Positions 1 to 11,674 of a stretch of DNA of 64,000 nt are shown one piece after another. Positions within the stretch are counted from its first letter, which is position 1; every line of letters starts with the position of its first letter. A program made the translations under genes and the position numbers. Source of the stretch: Primula veris (lineage: Eukaryota > Streptophyta > Magnoliopsida > Ericales > Primulaceae); assembly GCA_963682055.1 (NCBI GenBank), contig OY821749.1, forward strand, positions 30,697,631 through 30,761,630. Reading direction: 5' to 3'. Under the pieces are notes generated by a model that saw only the letters and a list, made by a program, of their open reading frames with translations, made no database searches and was not told the origin of the DNA.

Positions 1-329
1 CGAGAAATATATTAAAATATAAAAAAAAGAGATTAAAAGTTATTTTTAATTTTAAAAAAAATATTATAATCTACACGAGAAATATATCAAATTGTAAAAA
101 AAAAACTTAAAAACTGTTTTCTTTTAGTTTTTAGTGTTTGATTAACTTATTAAGTAAAAAAAATACAAAAAACTTACGAAAATAATGTCTTTTTTTATCA
201 CTTGTAACATGATTTACACTAAAAAATCTTATAAGAGTAGAAACTTATTAACAAACATATTATTAAAAAGTAACCTCCCACCAATGAGACCGAAGCGGGG
301 AACGAGGGCCAAAGCGTCTAACCGACCCA

Positions 330-2195
330 AATGGATACACCATTCAAGAATAAATGTATACACCATTAAAAACCAAATGGATACACCATTCAAGAACAAA
401 TGAGTACATCATTCAATAGAAAATGGATACACAATTTAAGCACAAATGGTTACACCATTCAAGAGAAAATATATACATCATTAAATCACAAATGGGTACA
501 CTATTACAGCACAAATGGGTATACCATTCCAGCACAAATGGATACACCATTCAAGAACAAATGGATACACTATTCAAGAGCAAATGGGTATACCATTCAA
601 GAGAAAATGAATACACCATTCTAGCACAAATGGGTACACCATTCTAGCACAAATGGGTACATCATTTAAGAATAAATTGGCACACCATTCAAGAGAAAAT
701 GGATACACCATTCAAGAACAAATGCGTACACCATTCAAGAACAAATGGATACACCATTCAAGAACAAATGGGTACACCGTTAAAGAACAAACGGGTACAC
801 CATTAAAGAACAAACGAGTACACCATTAAAGAACAAATAGATACATTATTCAAGAACAAATTGATACACCATTTAAGAGAAAATGAGTGCACCATTCATG
901 AACAAATGGTTACACCATTCAAGAATAAATGGATACACCATTCAAGTACAAATGGATACACCATTCAAAAATAAATGGATACATCATTTAAGAACAAATG
1001 GGTACACCATTCAAGAATAAATGGGTACATCATTCAAGAGAAAATGGATACACCATTCAAGAACAAATGGATACACCATTCAATAACAAATGGATACACC
1101 ATTCAAGAGAAAATGGATACACCATTCAAGCACAAATATGTACACCATTCAAGCACAAATGAGTACATCATTTAAGAAAAAAAGGGTACACCATTCATAA
1201 ACAAATGACTACACCATTTAAACACAAATGGATACACTATTCAAAAACAAATGGATACACCATTCAAGAGAAAATGGATACATCATTCAAGTATAAATGG
1301 GTGCATCATTCAAGAACAAATGAATACACCACTCATGAACAAATGGATATAGTATTCAAGAACAAATGTGTACACAATTCAAGCACAAATGGATAAACCA
1401 TTCAAGAACAAATGGATATACCATTAAAGAACAAATAGATACACCATTTAAGAACAAATGGGTACAACATTCAAGAGAAAATGGATACACCATTCAAAAA
1501 CAAATAGGTACACCATTCAAGAACAAATGAGTACACCATTCAAGAACAAATGAGTACACCATTCAACCATAAATTAATACACCATTCAAGCACAAATAAA
1601 TACACTATTTAAGAACAAATTGATACACCATTCAAGAATAAATGAGTACTTCATTCAAGAGAAAATTGATACACCATTCAAGCACAAATGAGTACAACAT
1701 TCAAGAGAAAATGGTACACCATTAAAGAACAAATGGGTACATCATTCAAGCACAAATAAGTACATCATTTAAGAACAAATGGGTACACCATTTACGAAAA
1801 ATGGATTCACTATTTAGCCACGGTATACCATAAGATACTCGGAACGTCCATGGGTTTCCCGTTTAGGCTCATTTGGTATATATCGTGAACATATGACCAA
1901 TCTCATCTTTTCAAGAACAATTAGCCACACCATTCAAGAGCAAAAAGTTCATTAAATAGGAAATGAGTACATAATTCAAGAGAAAATGAGTTCACCATTT
2001 AAGCACAAATGAGTACACCATTAAAGAACAAATGGTTACACCATTCAAACACAAATGAATATATCATTCAAAATAACTATATCATTCAATCGGTACACTA
2101 TTCAAGCACAAATGACTACACCATTTAAGAACATATGATTACACCATTTAAGTACAAATGAATATACTATTCAAGCACAAATGACCACATTACCC
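330..2195. repeat. 23-bp minisatellite array
   Basis: About 75 imperfect head-to-tail copies of a 23-bp unit, consensus near ATGGATACACCATTCAAGAA plus three more bases. The period is not a multiple of three, yet the unit has no stop in any forward frame. Short pseudo-ORFs therefore repeat a 23-residue pattern built from motifs such as MDTPFKNK and WIHHS, each three units encoding 23 residues. These ORFs end at point mutations, so coding is unlikely. Copies differ mainly at G/A of the start and at the AAGAACAA/AAGAGAAA tail. The array is interrupted at about 1,800-1,911 by unrelated sequence. Confidence 0.93.
1800..1911. other. Non-repeat interruption of the minisatellite
   Basis: About 110 bp that does not follow the 23-bp pattern, with a higher GC content than the array. 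The unit resumes on its far side. It may be an insertion or a remnant of the original flank. No gene or terminal repeat is recognised. Confidence 0.6.
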
Positions 2196-5100
2196 AAAGA
2201 GTGGTTGTGTTTAAACTTGTGTGATGAGAGTTAGATAATAATCCGATTGATCTTACTTAATTTTTCAGAGTTCTATGCTCACTATGGCGTCTAATCTATG
2301 CTTAGGGACCATCTAATCTCGTTGTATACAACAATGGTAAAAGTAAAGAAAGTTTTCGGCCATCCTCTCTGTGTGTGCCGGCCTTAGCCTCGGGAGGTTG
2401 GGCAAAGTTAGCCTTGCCGACGCGGTTAGAACCTTATTATTCATTACTCAACGTTATTGTGGAATAGTCGACGTCTCTATAGTTAGTATACTTTCAAAGC
2501 GAGGCTCGATTATTAAGAAACTAGGGTGGTTGGGGTTTAGTAATCATAGTATAATTTATTTATGATTGATAAATATAAAGTTATAGAAAACTCAACAAAA
2601 TACGTGTTAATATCAATTACACAAAAAAATTAGATCCGTTTGTGCTAATTCGAGACATTCGATAAAGTATTTGAACTTTAAGTTATGGGTTATTTCTGAT
2701 CACTCTCCATTCTCGTCATTTATTAATGTAAACATACTACTACTATTTAGACTTTCTATGTTGTGCGATCGGATCGGCGTTTTTTTCTCCCTCTTGGTGC
2801 ATCTCTACATCCATCTCTTTATCGCATCTATACCAACACTGTTGTCGTCTTTCATAGAAATCTCGTCCGTGATCTACATCTTACTCTTTGACAAAAATTG
2901 ACGTGCTTAGCTAGCTCCGTTGTCGATCTGCACCGATTAGTTGTTGATTGTCGTAGAAGTTGTACAATATTGTTAATGAGTCACTTATAAATCTCATCAA
3001 AAAGGTTGTATGTTTTTCTGGAAGCTTGTATCTTTTTATTTTGCACGGTTCCAACTTTCTTTTTAGGTGAGTTAAAATGCTGTATCTAGAAAAGTTGGTT
3101 CCACAAGAAAACAGAAACGTCCAAAGCAAATTGAAAACATGAAGACAATTAAGAAAGGGAAAATTTTAAACAAAAAAGTGAAAAAACAATCAAATATACA
3201 TAAAAATCCAAAACATCCAGAAAGCTGAGTTTCTTTTTTTAGCAAACAATTTACTGCTAAAAAACAGCGTTCTCGCGTGCAAGTATAGAAAGTTGAAAAA
3301 TGTGACCGTGTATCTAAACTAAAAAATAAATAATGTGATTAATTCTGTCAAATCTTAATTAAGAGTATATGGTGGAATACACGTAGATACCAAATTATAA
3401 CTTTGTTAAATTCACTATTGTATACACTGCATGAATATAAAACCCTAGGCAAGACGTTTTATCATTTTATAGAATTATTTGTAGCATCTGTACAAGACAA
3501 ACATTGTAGTAAATTCTTTTGAAGTTAGAATTTACATTATCGCATGGACTATAGCCTCCTGCAACAACGAAGTACATACTAATATTGGTATAATTAATTA
3601 ATTGCACACTTTTGTAAACTAAGTTTAGTACCTACTTTTATAATAAGTATATGATCGTGTACCAATCTTATACGGTTTTATATATTGGTTGGTAAAGAAG
3701 CCCTTTCACGGAAGAATTTTTGGTTATTTTTCTGACTTTAATAAAAGAACCAACCTTAAGAAGTTACATTCAGAAATATAATGAGTATGAAGACATCTTG
3801 TTTTATATATGGAGTAATAAAATAACTAAAATTCATATTACAAATAAATAGATAGTTGTATCATGTTCAACCTCATTACTTAGGAGGAATCTCTCCCTAC
3901 TTGATCAAATTGGGAATCCATAGGGAACCGTCAGTATATATGATTGGTTCACAACCTGTTTGTATAAAAAATTATCAAATCGATAAAAAATAATAATTAA
4001 TATTTAAGTTTAGTAGAGGCACTGTAGGGTTATATATTTTTATTTGAGTTTTTAGTGTGTCGTACAATTTGTTTTTAATTTATTAAATTCTAATTTGTTA
4101 AAAATAGAAAAAAATAAATTAGTTATTGAAAAACATCATCTAATCATTCATTTTTTAATCTGACGATGGTTAAGGTGAGTATAACATAAACAGTCAAATA
4201 AACTGGCCGTTCCAAATAGGCTCTCATCAAATTTACTCATAATTCTATTTTGTTTATATATACCAGTTTACTAGTTGACTTTAACATGCATGTTTAAAAT
4301 CAATATTACAAGTATCTGTCAAATTAATATCGCCAGCTTCACATCATTTAACAATAATACTGTGAAATTAGTGTATTTCCCGATGTTATATCATATTCCT
4401 TTTTTCCTTTTCTTCAGCAGCTCAACTTTGAAAGAAGTAGTCACACGAATAATAAAGAAAACATAAAATAACAGGTTTCTGAAATGTCGCATTTATGACC
4501 TTTGGCATTTAGTAGTTTAATAAACTTATACGAGTCCTTTTATGCATGCACGGAGAAATATATTTTCGTTATACAGTAGTCATATAGCATACTGATGTTA
4601 CGAATAACAAATGTAAATATATTATATATACACACAATTTTAGACTAATTAAATATTCTGAAATATCAATTCAATCAATTGACAAAAAATACATGTTAAA
4701 ATTATAGGAACAAGCAAAGTGATAGAATATGCATGGCTATATATGCATATGTTTATATAGATTAAAATAATACAGATACCAACAAAATAAAATACATACA
4801 ATAACGTCCAAAATTGACTTAGTTAAAGCGATGAGTGTGGGCCAAATGAGTTGAATAAAACTTCTTACTTTATAACTCCATGATTAAAATCAAAAGCAAT
4901 TTTCCCCTCCAAACCCTGTTTCTTGTACATACAGATAACCGTATTAAATTACTTAATATTAGACATAGAAATTAGAATTTACCAGGTGGAGACAGACAAA
5001 CAATTAATAACCCTAGCGTATCCATATTGATAAGTTTATGAAAAATCAATTTATTTTATGTGTTTATAGATTATATTCTTTAAAAAATTTAGCGTTTCAA

Positions 5101-7288
5101 AACCTAACGTGTGTGGTGAAACGAATACTCATATATAATAACATGAACTCATGTCATCTACGTACTATTTCTAGCTAGTTCCGTCCATGTTTCTAGATTA
5201 TTTATTTTGATATTATCAATAATTACAAAGGAACTTTAGATGAAAACGATTATTTGATGAATATTTTATGAGATGTTAGGTGACGCTTTATTGTTTATTT
5301 TTTATGAATTTGAGAGAGTAAAGCATCTACAATAAATAAATGTGTTAAACTGTGTGTTAACTAAAAATATTAGCTAACAATACAATTTTGTCTCTTCATG
5401 TGTTAAAGTGTGCGTTAACTTTATAGATATTAAAAATATTATTAAATATAACAATCTTTTTAATTGTTATTACTTGATGACATGGCAAAAAAAAAACTGA
5501 CCCACCATCTAATTAACTGATATTTCTCACGCATAAATTTTCTATCTCTACCCTATTCTACTCTTCTATTTATTTTCTTGTGCATATTTTCTCTTCTTTA
5601 TTTTCTATGGATAAAATTTTCAAGCATGAATATACTCTATTTGGGTCATTGGCTAAATATTGTATTAAAAAACTATTCTTAAAAAATTTCATTGTCAAAC
5701 CGACGAAACAAGCAATAAGAACAACAAACACCTTCTCATATAATTAATTAAAAGCTTATAGATAAGAAGCTATTTTTTTATGAATTGTTTCATCAAACAA
5801 CCGGCGTGCATAACATAGATAGACTACAATCAAAGAAATCCACTTTCAATTTCAATCTGAAAATATATCACCAAATCGTTGATAACATCAATTACAAAAA
5901 ACAACAAAATGTTGAAAGAAATACAAATACTAATTGTACATCAGTGATTTCTTTAAACCAGTGTAGCAATATTCACATAATCATTCAACCCATGATTTGT
6001 TACCCAGCCATTTATTTATCAAAATATGTTGAAAATAAATAATTTATTTCCCTATTTCTAAAATTCTATGTTTTCTGAAATTTGGCGGTAATGTATGGTG
6101 CTGAAAAAACCAGATAACTACTGTATTTTGAATATTTAATTTTTAATTAAAATAGATAACATTGTTAAAGTTAAAACTAATGTGAGTGTTTAACTTAATA
6201 TGCATGTGTCATTTAATAACTTTTTAAATGATGATGTTTCACTAGTTAATAACAAAAAGTTAACAAAACTAATATGAATGCTGTAAGGTGATGGAATAAG
6301 CTATTTTGAAAAATAATGAAATTCATACACACACAAAAACACTCGCACAATATTTTGGTGGCTTGGTGCTAAAAAAAGAACAAGGACACACATATTCCTA
6401 GTATTCTATTTCATATTTAACTTTGTAAATATCCTAAAGCTATATATATATATATATGTGTGTGTGATATATTTCCTAGTTTTTTTTTTTTTTTTTTTTC
6501 ATATAGAACTTTTGTAAGTATCCTAATGCTCCAGGGATTATTTACTAATTCTAATCACTTTTGTGGAACAAGTGTTTTTTATTTTTTTGAGTACTTCTTG
6601 AACTAGCTACTAGCTAGAATGGAAAATATTGCACGCTTAATATGGAAACATTTTGAGAACAGTAGGATATATTTCAAGTTCAAGAGACGATGTGGAGTTT
6701 TATATATAAAAAAGTTTATTTACAATTTACATGACATATTTTTAAAACTTGGAAAATTATGGGATTCATAAACAAACATAAATATATAATGTATACTGTA
6801 TAGAGTTGCATAAATGTCATAAAAGTAGTCATCTGAAATATTTCTAAACAACTATATATCAAAAGCAACCCCGAGGTTTTGACTTTTATTTACTTAATCT
6901 CAAAGATTAAAAGATACTTATTAAGTTCATTGAGTAATAGTAAGTTCTCTCATAAATTCCCTTCTTGCATATCATGAGTCGTGATCGCCCTATAAAAAAG
7001 ATACCAACTCAGAGCGGTCAAATCTGTTAGAAATCTGTCGCTAAATGACAATATTTGTCAGTAAAATTGAAATCCGTCGTTGTGCCGTCCCCGATTAGGC
7101 CGTTAACAAGGAAAATCTATCACTAATTCCGTCTACGATCTAACCTAATTTTAGGGTATATAACTTCTAAAAGTTTAGATGCCTAACTAATTAAATTTTA
7201 AATACATATGGGTGCTGATTGCGAAAGCTCAAACTTTATAATATACTAATTGTTAATTACAGATACACACATGTATAATTACAAATAT
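2196..7288. other. Gene-free AT-rich intergenic region
   Basis: No supported coding exon is seen. Short ORFs near 2,371-2,565, 2,671-2,901 and 5,785-6,042 show no family motif and no splice context. The stretch holds homopolymers, including poly-T at about 6,480-6,499, a short TA/TG run at about 6,443-6,467, and one possible inverted-repeat element described separately. Confidence 0.6.
5330..6290. mobile_element. Possible degenerate inverted-repeat DNA element
   Basis: The left edge (GCATCTACAATAAATAAATG, rich in TGTTAAC) and the reverse complement of the right edge (GCATTCATATTAGTTTTGTT, with TTAACT repeats) are loosely similar. Both edges are rich in GTTAAC. No exact target-site duplication was found, and the interior has only an unsupported 85-codon ORF. 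It could be a decayed hAT- or Mutator-like non-autonomous element. Low certainty. Confidence 0.3.
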
Positions 7289-8164
7289 ATACCTGTTGGC
7301 CCGTGCGGCTAAACCTTAGAGGAGCAGGAGGAGGAGGGGGGGGGGGGGGGGGTGAATAAGGTTTTTAGCGTTTTTCGCGGAATTAAACTTAATGGCAACT
7401 AACAACCCAACCTTTTGCAATTCTAAGCTTAAGCGTTTGATAACGTTAATGAAATGCTAAAAGTCTTAAACGCAAGCAAGAAAATAAACAATAATATAAG
7501 TTGGGGAAAGTAAAAGTTTAGGGAAAGAAATTGACACCGCGATTTATAGAGGTTCGGCAAAACGGCCTACGTCCTCTCCTCGGTATTCACGCTACCGAGT
7601 ATTTCACTAAAAATGTTCTTTCCGATTTTACAAATCCTACCGAGCTCATCAATCGATTCGCTCACCATCTACCCGAGGTTCCTACTCTTGATACAAGTGC
7701 AAGCGAACACGTGTACGAGTCTACGACTCCCCCTCACTCTATGAGTACCCAAGTGTTTAACCTAGAACTTTTAACCAACACTTTGGCTTAAAAGTTTCTA
7801 CCTAAACACTCACTCACAAATGAGCTTATAAAACGCTCTTTGCAAAATTGTTGAAATTAAAACAACTCTCACAATTTGATTGCTTCTAAATAAGCTAATT
7901 TGTGATTTTGATGTTGTTCGATCTTGGTTTGAGCTTGTATTCGCTTTCTCTTCAATTTCTCTCTTTTTGAGCTTTTTCTCACCAATGGTGATTTTAGGTG
8001 TGTAGGATGGAAAGAGGTTGAAGGATGATGTTATTATCTTTTGGGAGAGGGATTTGACTGTTTTTGTAGACCAAAAGGTCTGTATGACCGTTGGTAGTGG
8101 TTGAAGGTTTTTATCCAATGGTTTAAGCAATTCCCCAGAATAAGCTGAAAAGCTGTTTTTAAAA

Positions 8165-8325
8165 TCTGCAGAAAACGATCGGTCGTTTTCTGCATTTCGA
8201 TCGGTCGTTTTCAGAAAACGATCGGTCGTTTTCTGTAGTCGATCGATCGTTTTTATAACGATCTCTCTGGAAGAATTTGGACCAAAAACGATCGGTCGTT
8301 TTTGTCCAGACGATCGGTCGTTTCT
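8165..8325. repeat. Cluster of CGATCGGTCG palindromes in LTR U3 (outer copy)
   Basis: Six near-identical 10-bp palindromic cores (CGATCGGTCG or CGATCGATCG), most flanked by A-runs and T-runs so that the palindrome extends to 16-20 bp, spaced roughly 20-45 bp. Homologous clusters occur in the middle LTR (8,784-8,895) and the inner LTR (10,020-10,195). The position, upstream of the TATA box in the copy that retains one, suggests enhancer or protein-binding repeats. That role is inferred. Confidence 0.75.
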
Positions 8326-8533
8326 TCAGTATTCCCGCTTTACTTCGAATGCTTGTAATTTCTTCGTTTTAGCTCCGATTCTGGTTCCGCTTGAACCTGT
8401 GGCTTTGTTTTTCTGTGCTCTATCTTTCTGACATTCTGAAATTTACATTTTCTACTTTTAGAAAAGACAAAGCGTTATATCATCGAAATAGAGAAATCGT
8501 AAAATCATTAAAAACATAATCAAAGTTATAATC

Positions 8534-10823
8534 TGTTGAACCATGGGGTTCAATAATTGATTTTGATTATAACTTTGATTATGTTTTTAATGATTTTACG
8601 ATTTCTCTATTTCGATGATATAATGCTTGTTTTTTCCAAAAAGACAATTTATAAATTGCAGAACGCCAGAAAGATAGAGCTTGGAAAAACGAAGCCACAG
8701 GTTCAAGCGGAACCAGAATCGGAGCTAAAACGAAGGAGTTATGAGCTTTCGAAGAAGACCGAAAAACTGCCAGAAGAACAGTCGACCGATCGACTGGACA
8801 AAAACGACCGATCGTTTTTGGTCCAAATTCTTCCAGTGAGCACGTCGAAAAAACGACCGATCGTTTCTCAGAAAACGACCGATCGTTTTCTGCAGAATTC
8901 GAAAACAGTTTTTCAGCTTTTTCTGGAAAACTGCTTAAAATACCCTCAACCACTTCCAACGGTCACAACACAGAAAAACAGACTTTGTGACCATATAAAC
9001 CTCCCAAATCTTTCTTCAAACACACCAATCCATTATCCTAAAACCTCTCTTAATCAAAACCCAAATTATCACCATTTTGGTGAAAATATTCGAAAAAGAG
9101 GAAATTAAGAAGAAAGCGATTCAAGCTCAACAACAACAAAGACTCACAAATTAGCTTACTTAGAAGCAAATAGAATAGTGAGTGTAGTTAAATTTTTGTA
9201 ACAAAATTGTAACGAGTATTTTATAAACTCATTTTTGTGAGCGAGTGATCGGGTAGAGACTTTGTAAGCAAGTTGTTGGTCCGTATGAGTCTAAACCTTA
9301 GAGGGGCGGTGAATAAGGTTTTGTACGTTTTTCGCGGAATAAAAACTTTGTGTTATTTACTAAGTTAATTAGTGGTTTTATCACCTAAACTCTTTCGTTA
9401 ACAAGTTATCGCTAAATTAATCTAAGCAAGCAATAAATATAAGCGATAAGTAAATACGAAAAGTAAAAGTTAAGGGAAGAAATAACGCAAGATTTATAGA
9501 GGTTCGGCAAACCGCGCCTACGTCCTCTCCTCGGTATTTTCACTACCGAGTGTTTCACTAAAAACTTCGATTCAAGGTTACACCTTAACGAGCTTAATCA
9601 ACCGAATAAATGAGTATCCCGAATAAATGACCTAGAGCTTTTAAGCTATACTTGCTTAAAAGCCTCTACCCAATTCACTCGCTCACAAATGAGTTTATAA
9701 AATTACTCTTTTACAAATTGGATCACTCACTAACAAATAATATTTCGGAGTTTATAGAATTACTAGAATAATACTCTCGAGAATAATACAAGTGAGATTT
9801 TGTAGTATAAGCTTGAAGAATAGCTTTGTAAGAATTGCTTATAAGTTGGTATGCTTCGGTGTCCTCTCCAATGGACTTTGGGGCCTTTTTGTAGAGTGAA
9901 AAGCTTCAGCATTTAATTTCAGACCGTTGCTGGTTGTTGAGTTCATTCAATGCTGTTTTCGCAGTTGTTCGCCCAATTTTCAGGAAGAGCTTAAAAGCTG
10001 GAATTTGAAAATCTAAAGAAACGATCGGTCGTTTCTGTAAAACGATCGGTCGTTTTTGATCTGAGTTCTCTGGAAGAATTTATACTGAAAACGATCGGTC
10101 GTTTCCTCTTGGCGATCGGTCGTTTTTACGTTGTGCTCACTGGAAGAAATTTGCACTGAATATGATCGATCGTTTTTGCTTATAGATCAATCGTTTTTAA
10201 TTCTGGGCATGTTTCGGTTTTCTCGACCAACTTCGAAAGCTTGTAACTTGTTCGATTTAATTCCGATTGACGTTCCGCTTGATCCGTTGACTTCGTATTT
10301 GCGTATTCTATCATTTTGACCCTTTGACACGCTAGATAAATGATTAGTACGCAAAACGAGCTTTTATCATATTTTACAAATATTGTTATCATCAAAATAA
10401 TCGATTTGAAGAATCAACGTTCAACACAAGTGAAGCTTAAAAGCTCTAGGTCTTTCATTTCGGGACACTCATAAAGTGAGGGGGAGCTTAATCGGTCGAT
10501 TAGCTCGTTAGGATTGTAATATCCGGGAAAATATTTTTTAGTGAAATACTCGGTAGTACCGAGGAGAGGACGTAGGCCGTTTGCCGAACCTCTATAAATA
10601 TCGGTGTCATTTTCTTTCTCTTACTATTTACTTTCTGCAACTTAATTATTGCTTATATTCTTGCTTGCGTTTAGGATTTCTAACATTTCATTAACTTTTA
10701 TTAAACGCTTAAGTTAAGAATTGCGTAAGTTGGGTGTTAGTTGCTTAGAAATTTAAATTAGGCGAAAATCGCCATAAACCTTATTCACCCCCCCTCTAAG
10801 GTTTAGCCGCACCCGGGCCAACA
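8534..10823 (+). mobile_element. Middle solo LTR, plus orientation, nested in the outer LTR
   Basis: Starts TGTTGAACCATGG at 8,534 and ends CCCGGGCCAACA at 10,823, interrupted by a third LTR between 9,273 and 10,427. The exact 5-bp duplication TAATC flanks it at 8,529-8,533 and 10,824-10,828. Net length is about 1,132 bp. It keeps a canonical TATAAA at 8,994-8,999, about 460 bp into the LTR, as expected for the U3 promoter. Upstream are four CGACCGATCG palindromes (about 8,784-8,895). It belongs to the same family as the outer LTR but in opposite orientation, which makes the junction near 8,460-8,620 a large inverted repeat. The 183-codon ORF at 8,557-9,108 is LTR sequence, not a gene. Confidence 0.92.
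9274..10426 (-). mobile_element. Inner solo LTR, minus orientation, nested in the middle LTR
   Basis: Uninterrupted, about 1,153 bp, reading on the minus strand from TGTTGAACG at 10,426 to GGACCAACA at 9,274. The exact 5-bp duplication CAAGT flanks it at 9,269-9,273 and 10,427-10,431. Removing the insert restores the middle LTR through its U5 segment (TTTGTAAGCAAGT then GAAGCTTAAAAGC). It carries the same GGTTCGGCAAA segment and about six copies of the CGATCGGTCG-type palindrome (10,020-10,195). It is diverged from the other two copies by many substitutions. Confidence 0.93.
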
Positions 10824-11282
10824 TAATCAAAATCAATTATTGAACTCTAAGTTCAACAATACCTTACCTTTAAAGTATATATATACACATACTAGTAATC
10901 GTAGCCCACGCGTTGCGTGTGCGACACTTAGTTGTATAAATATGATTCCGGACAAATAAAATTAATATTTTTTAAAAGATTACAAAAATGATGAAATGAA
11001 TATAGTAAATTAAAAATCGTATATATATATATATAATGTTTTATTGTTATAGGAGTATAAAAATACATGTATAATGATTGTTGGGAGATGAATTAATATG
11101 TGTGAAAAAAATTATATTTATTTACTTATTTATTTATTTGAATTGCATTAAACTATTTGATTAATTAGTAAATTAAAATAAATACATTTTTAGAAGAAAA
11201 AAAAAGCAAAAATTTGACAGACTTATTTCTCTTAGTTTCGCTTATATCAGTAGTTTATATCAATAGTAAGATATAACATATA

Positions 11283-11590
11283 CTCCCTCTGTCCTTTTTA
11301 AGTGTCCATTATTCTTTATCGGGCTGTCCCAAAATAAGTGTCTATTATCTCAATTTGGTAATTAAAAAATAACAAAATTACTATTTTACCCTTTAAATAA
11401 TATTAAAATAAAAAAGAAAACATAAAAAAGAAATAAACATAATAATGTGGCAGACTTATGAGATATTCCATCACCATAAATAAATTTAATTATTCTTTTA
11501 ATAAAGGTAATATATGTAGTTTATATATCAAATTTTTAAGTATTAGAAATTCTAAATTTTCAAATGAGACACTTAAAAAGGTAGGGGGGG
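11283..11590. mobile_element. Stowaway-like MITE (CTCCCTCTGTCC termini)
   Basis: About 308 bp starting CTCCCTCTGTCC and ending with a matching inverted end rich in G (AAAAAGGTAGGGGGG), bounded on both sides by TA (11,281-11,282 and 11,591-11,592). CTCCCTCYRTYCC ends with a TA duplication are typical of Tc1/mariner Stowaway MITEs in plants. It sits about 85 bp upstream of the first exostosin start codon, in its promoter or 5' UTR. Confidence 0.75.
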
Positions 11591-11674
11591 TATTTACTTC
11601 CATACATGTCTTCATTAATTTACTAGTTTGAGAGCTTCTCTCTTTCAAAACCCTTTAACTTGCACCTTCTCTCC

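Larger units (their letters stand above)
7294..10858 (-). mobile_element. Outer solo LTR (SIRE/Copia-like), minus orientation, split by nested LTRs
   Basis: This LTR reads on the minus strand from TGTTGAAC at 10,858 to GGGCCAACA at 7,294. It is interrupted between 8,533 and 10,829 by a second LTR. The 5-bp duplication ATACC flanks it exactly at 7,289-7,293 and 10,859-10,863. Net length is about 1,270 bp. Its 3' part holds the motif that reads GGTGAATAAGGTTT on the + strand beside a poly-G run, and the segment GAGGTTCGGCAAA. Its middle carries six copies of a CGATCGGTCG-type palindrome (about 8,177-8,320). No gag-pol, primer-binding site or polypurine tract lies beside it, so it is a solo LTR. 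The Copia/SIRE assignment is inferred from LTR style. The ORF at 7,810-8,130 is an LTR shadow. Confidence 0.9.

Noticed and set aside
185..1396. Several 60-75 codon ORFs with MDTPFKNK-type repeats
   Set aside because: They are the 23-bp minisatellite read in different frames, with ends set by random mutations.
330..2195. CRISPR-like array
   Set aside because: Direct repeats are contiguous with no unique spacers, and the host is a plant nucleus.
2371..2565. 64-codon ORF in a locally GC-richer patch
   Set aside because: No motif, no splice context and no similarity to a family I know.
8557..9108. 183-codon ORF and its overlapping antisense ORF
   Set aside because: Both lie wholly within nested LTR sequence of alternating orientation; they contain the CGATCGGTCG palindromes translated as repeated residues and no protein domain.
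7294..10823. A DNA transposon with TGTTGGCCCG terminal inverted repeats
   Set aside because: The apparent inverted ends are the 3' tips of two oppositely oriented LTRs; the three sets of 5-bp duplications fit nested LTRs and not one inverted-repeat element.
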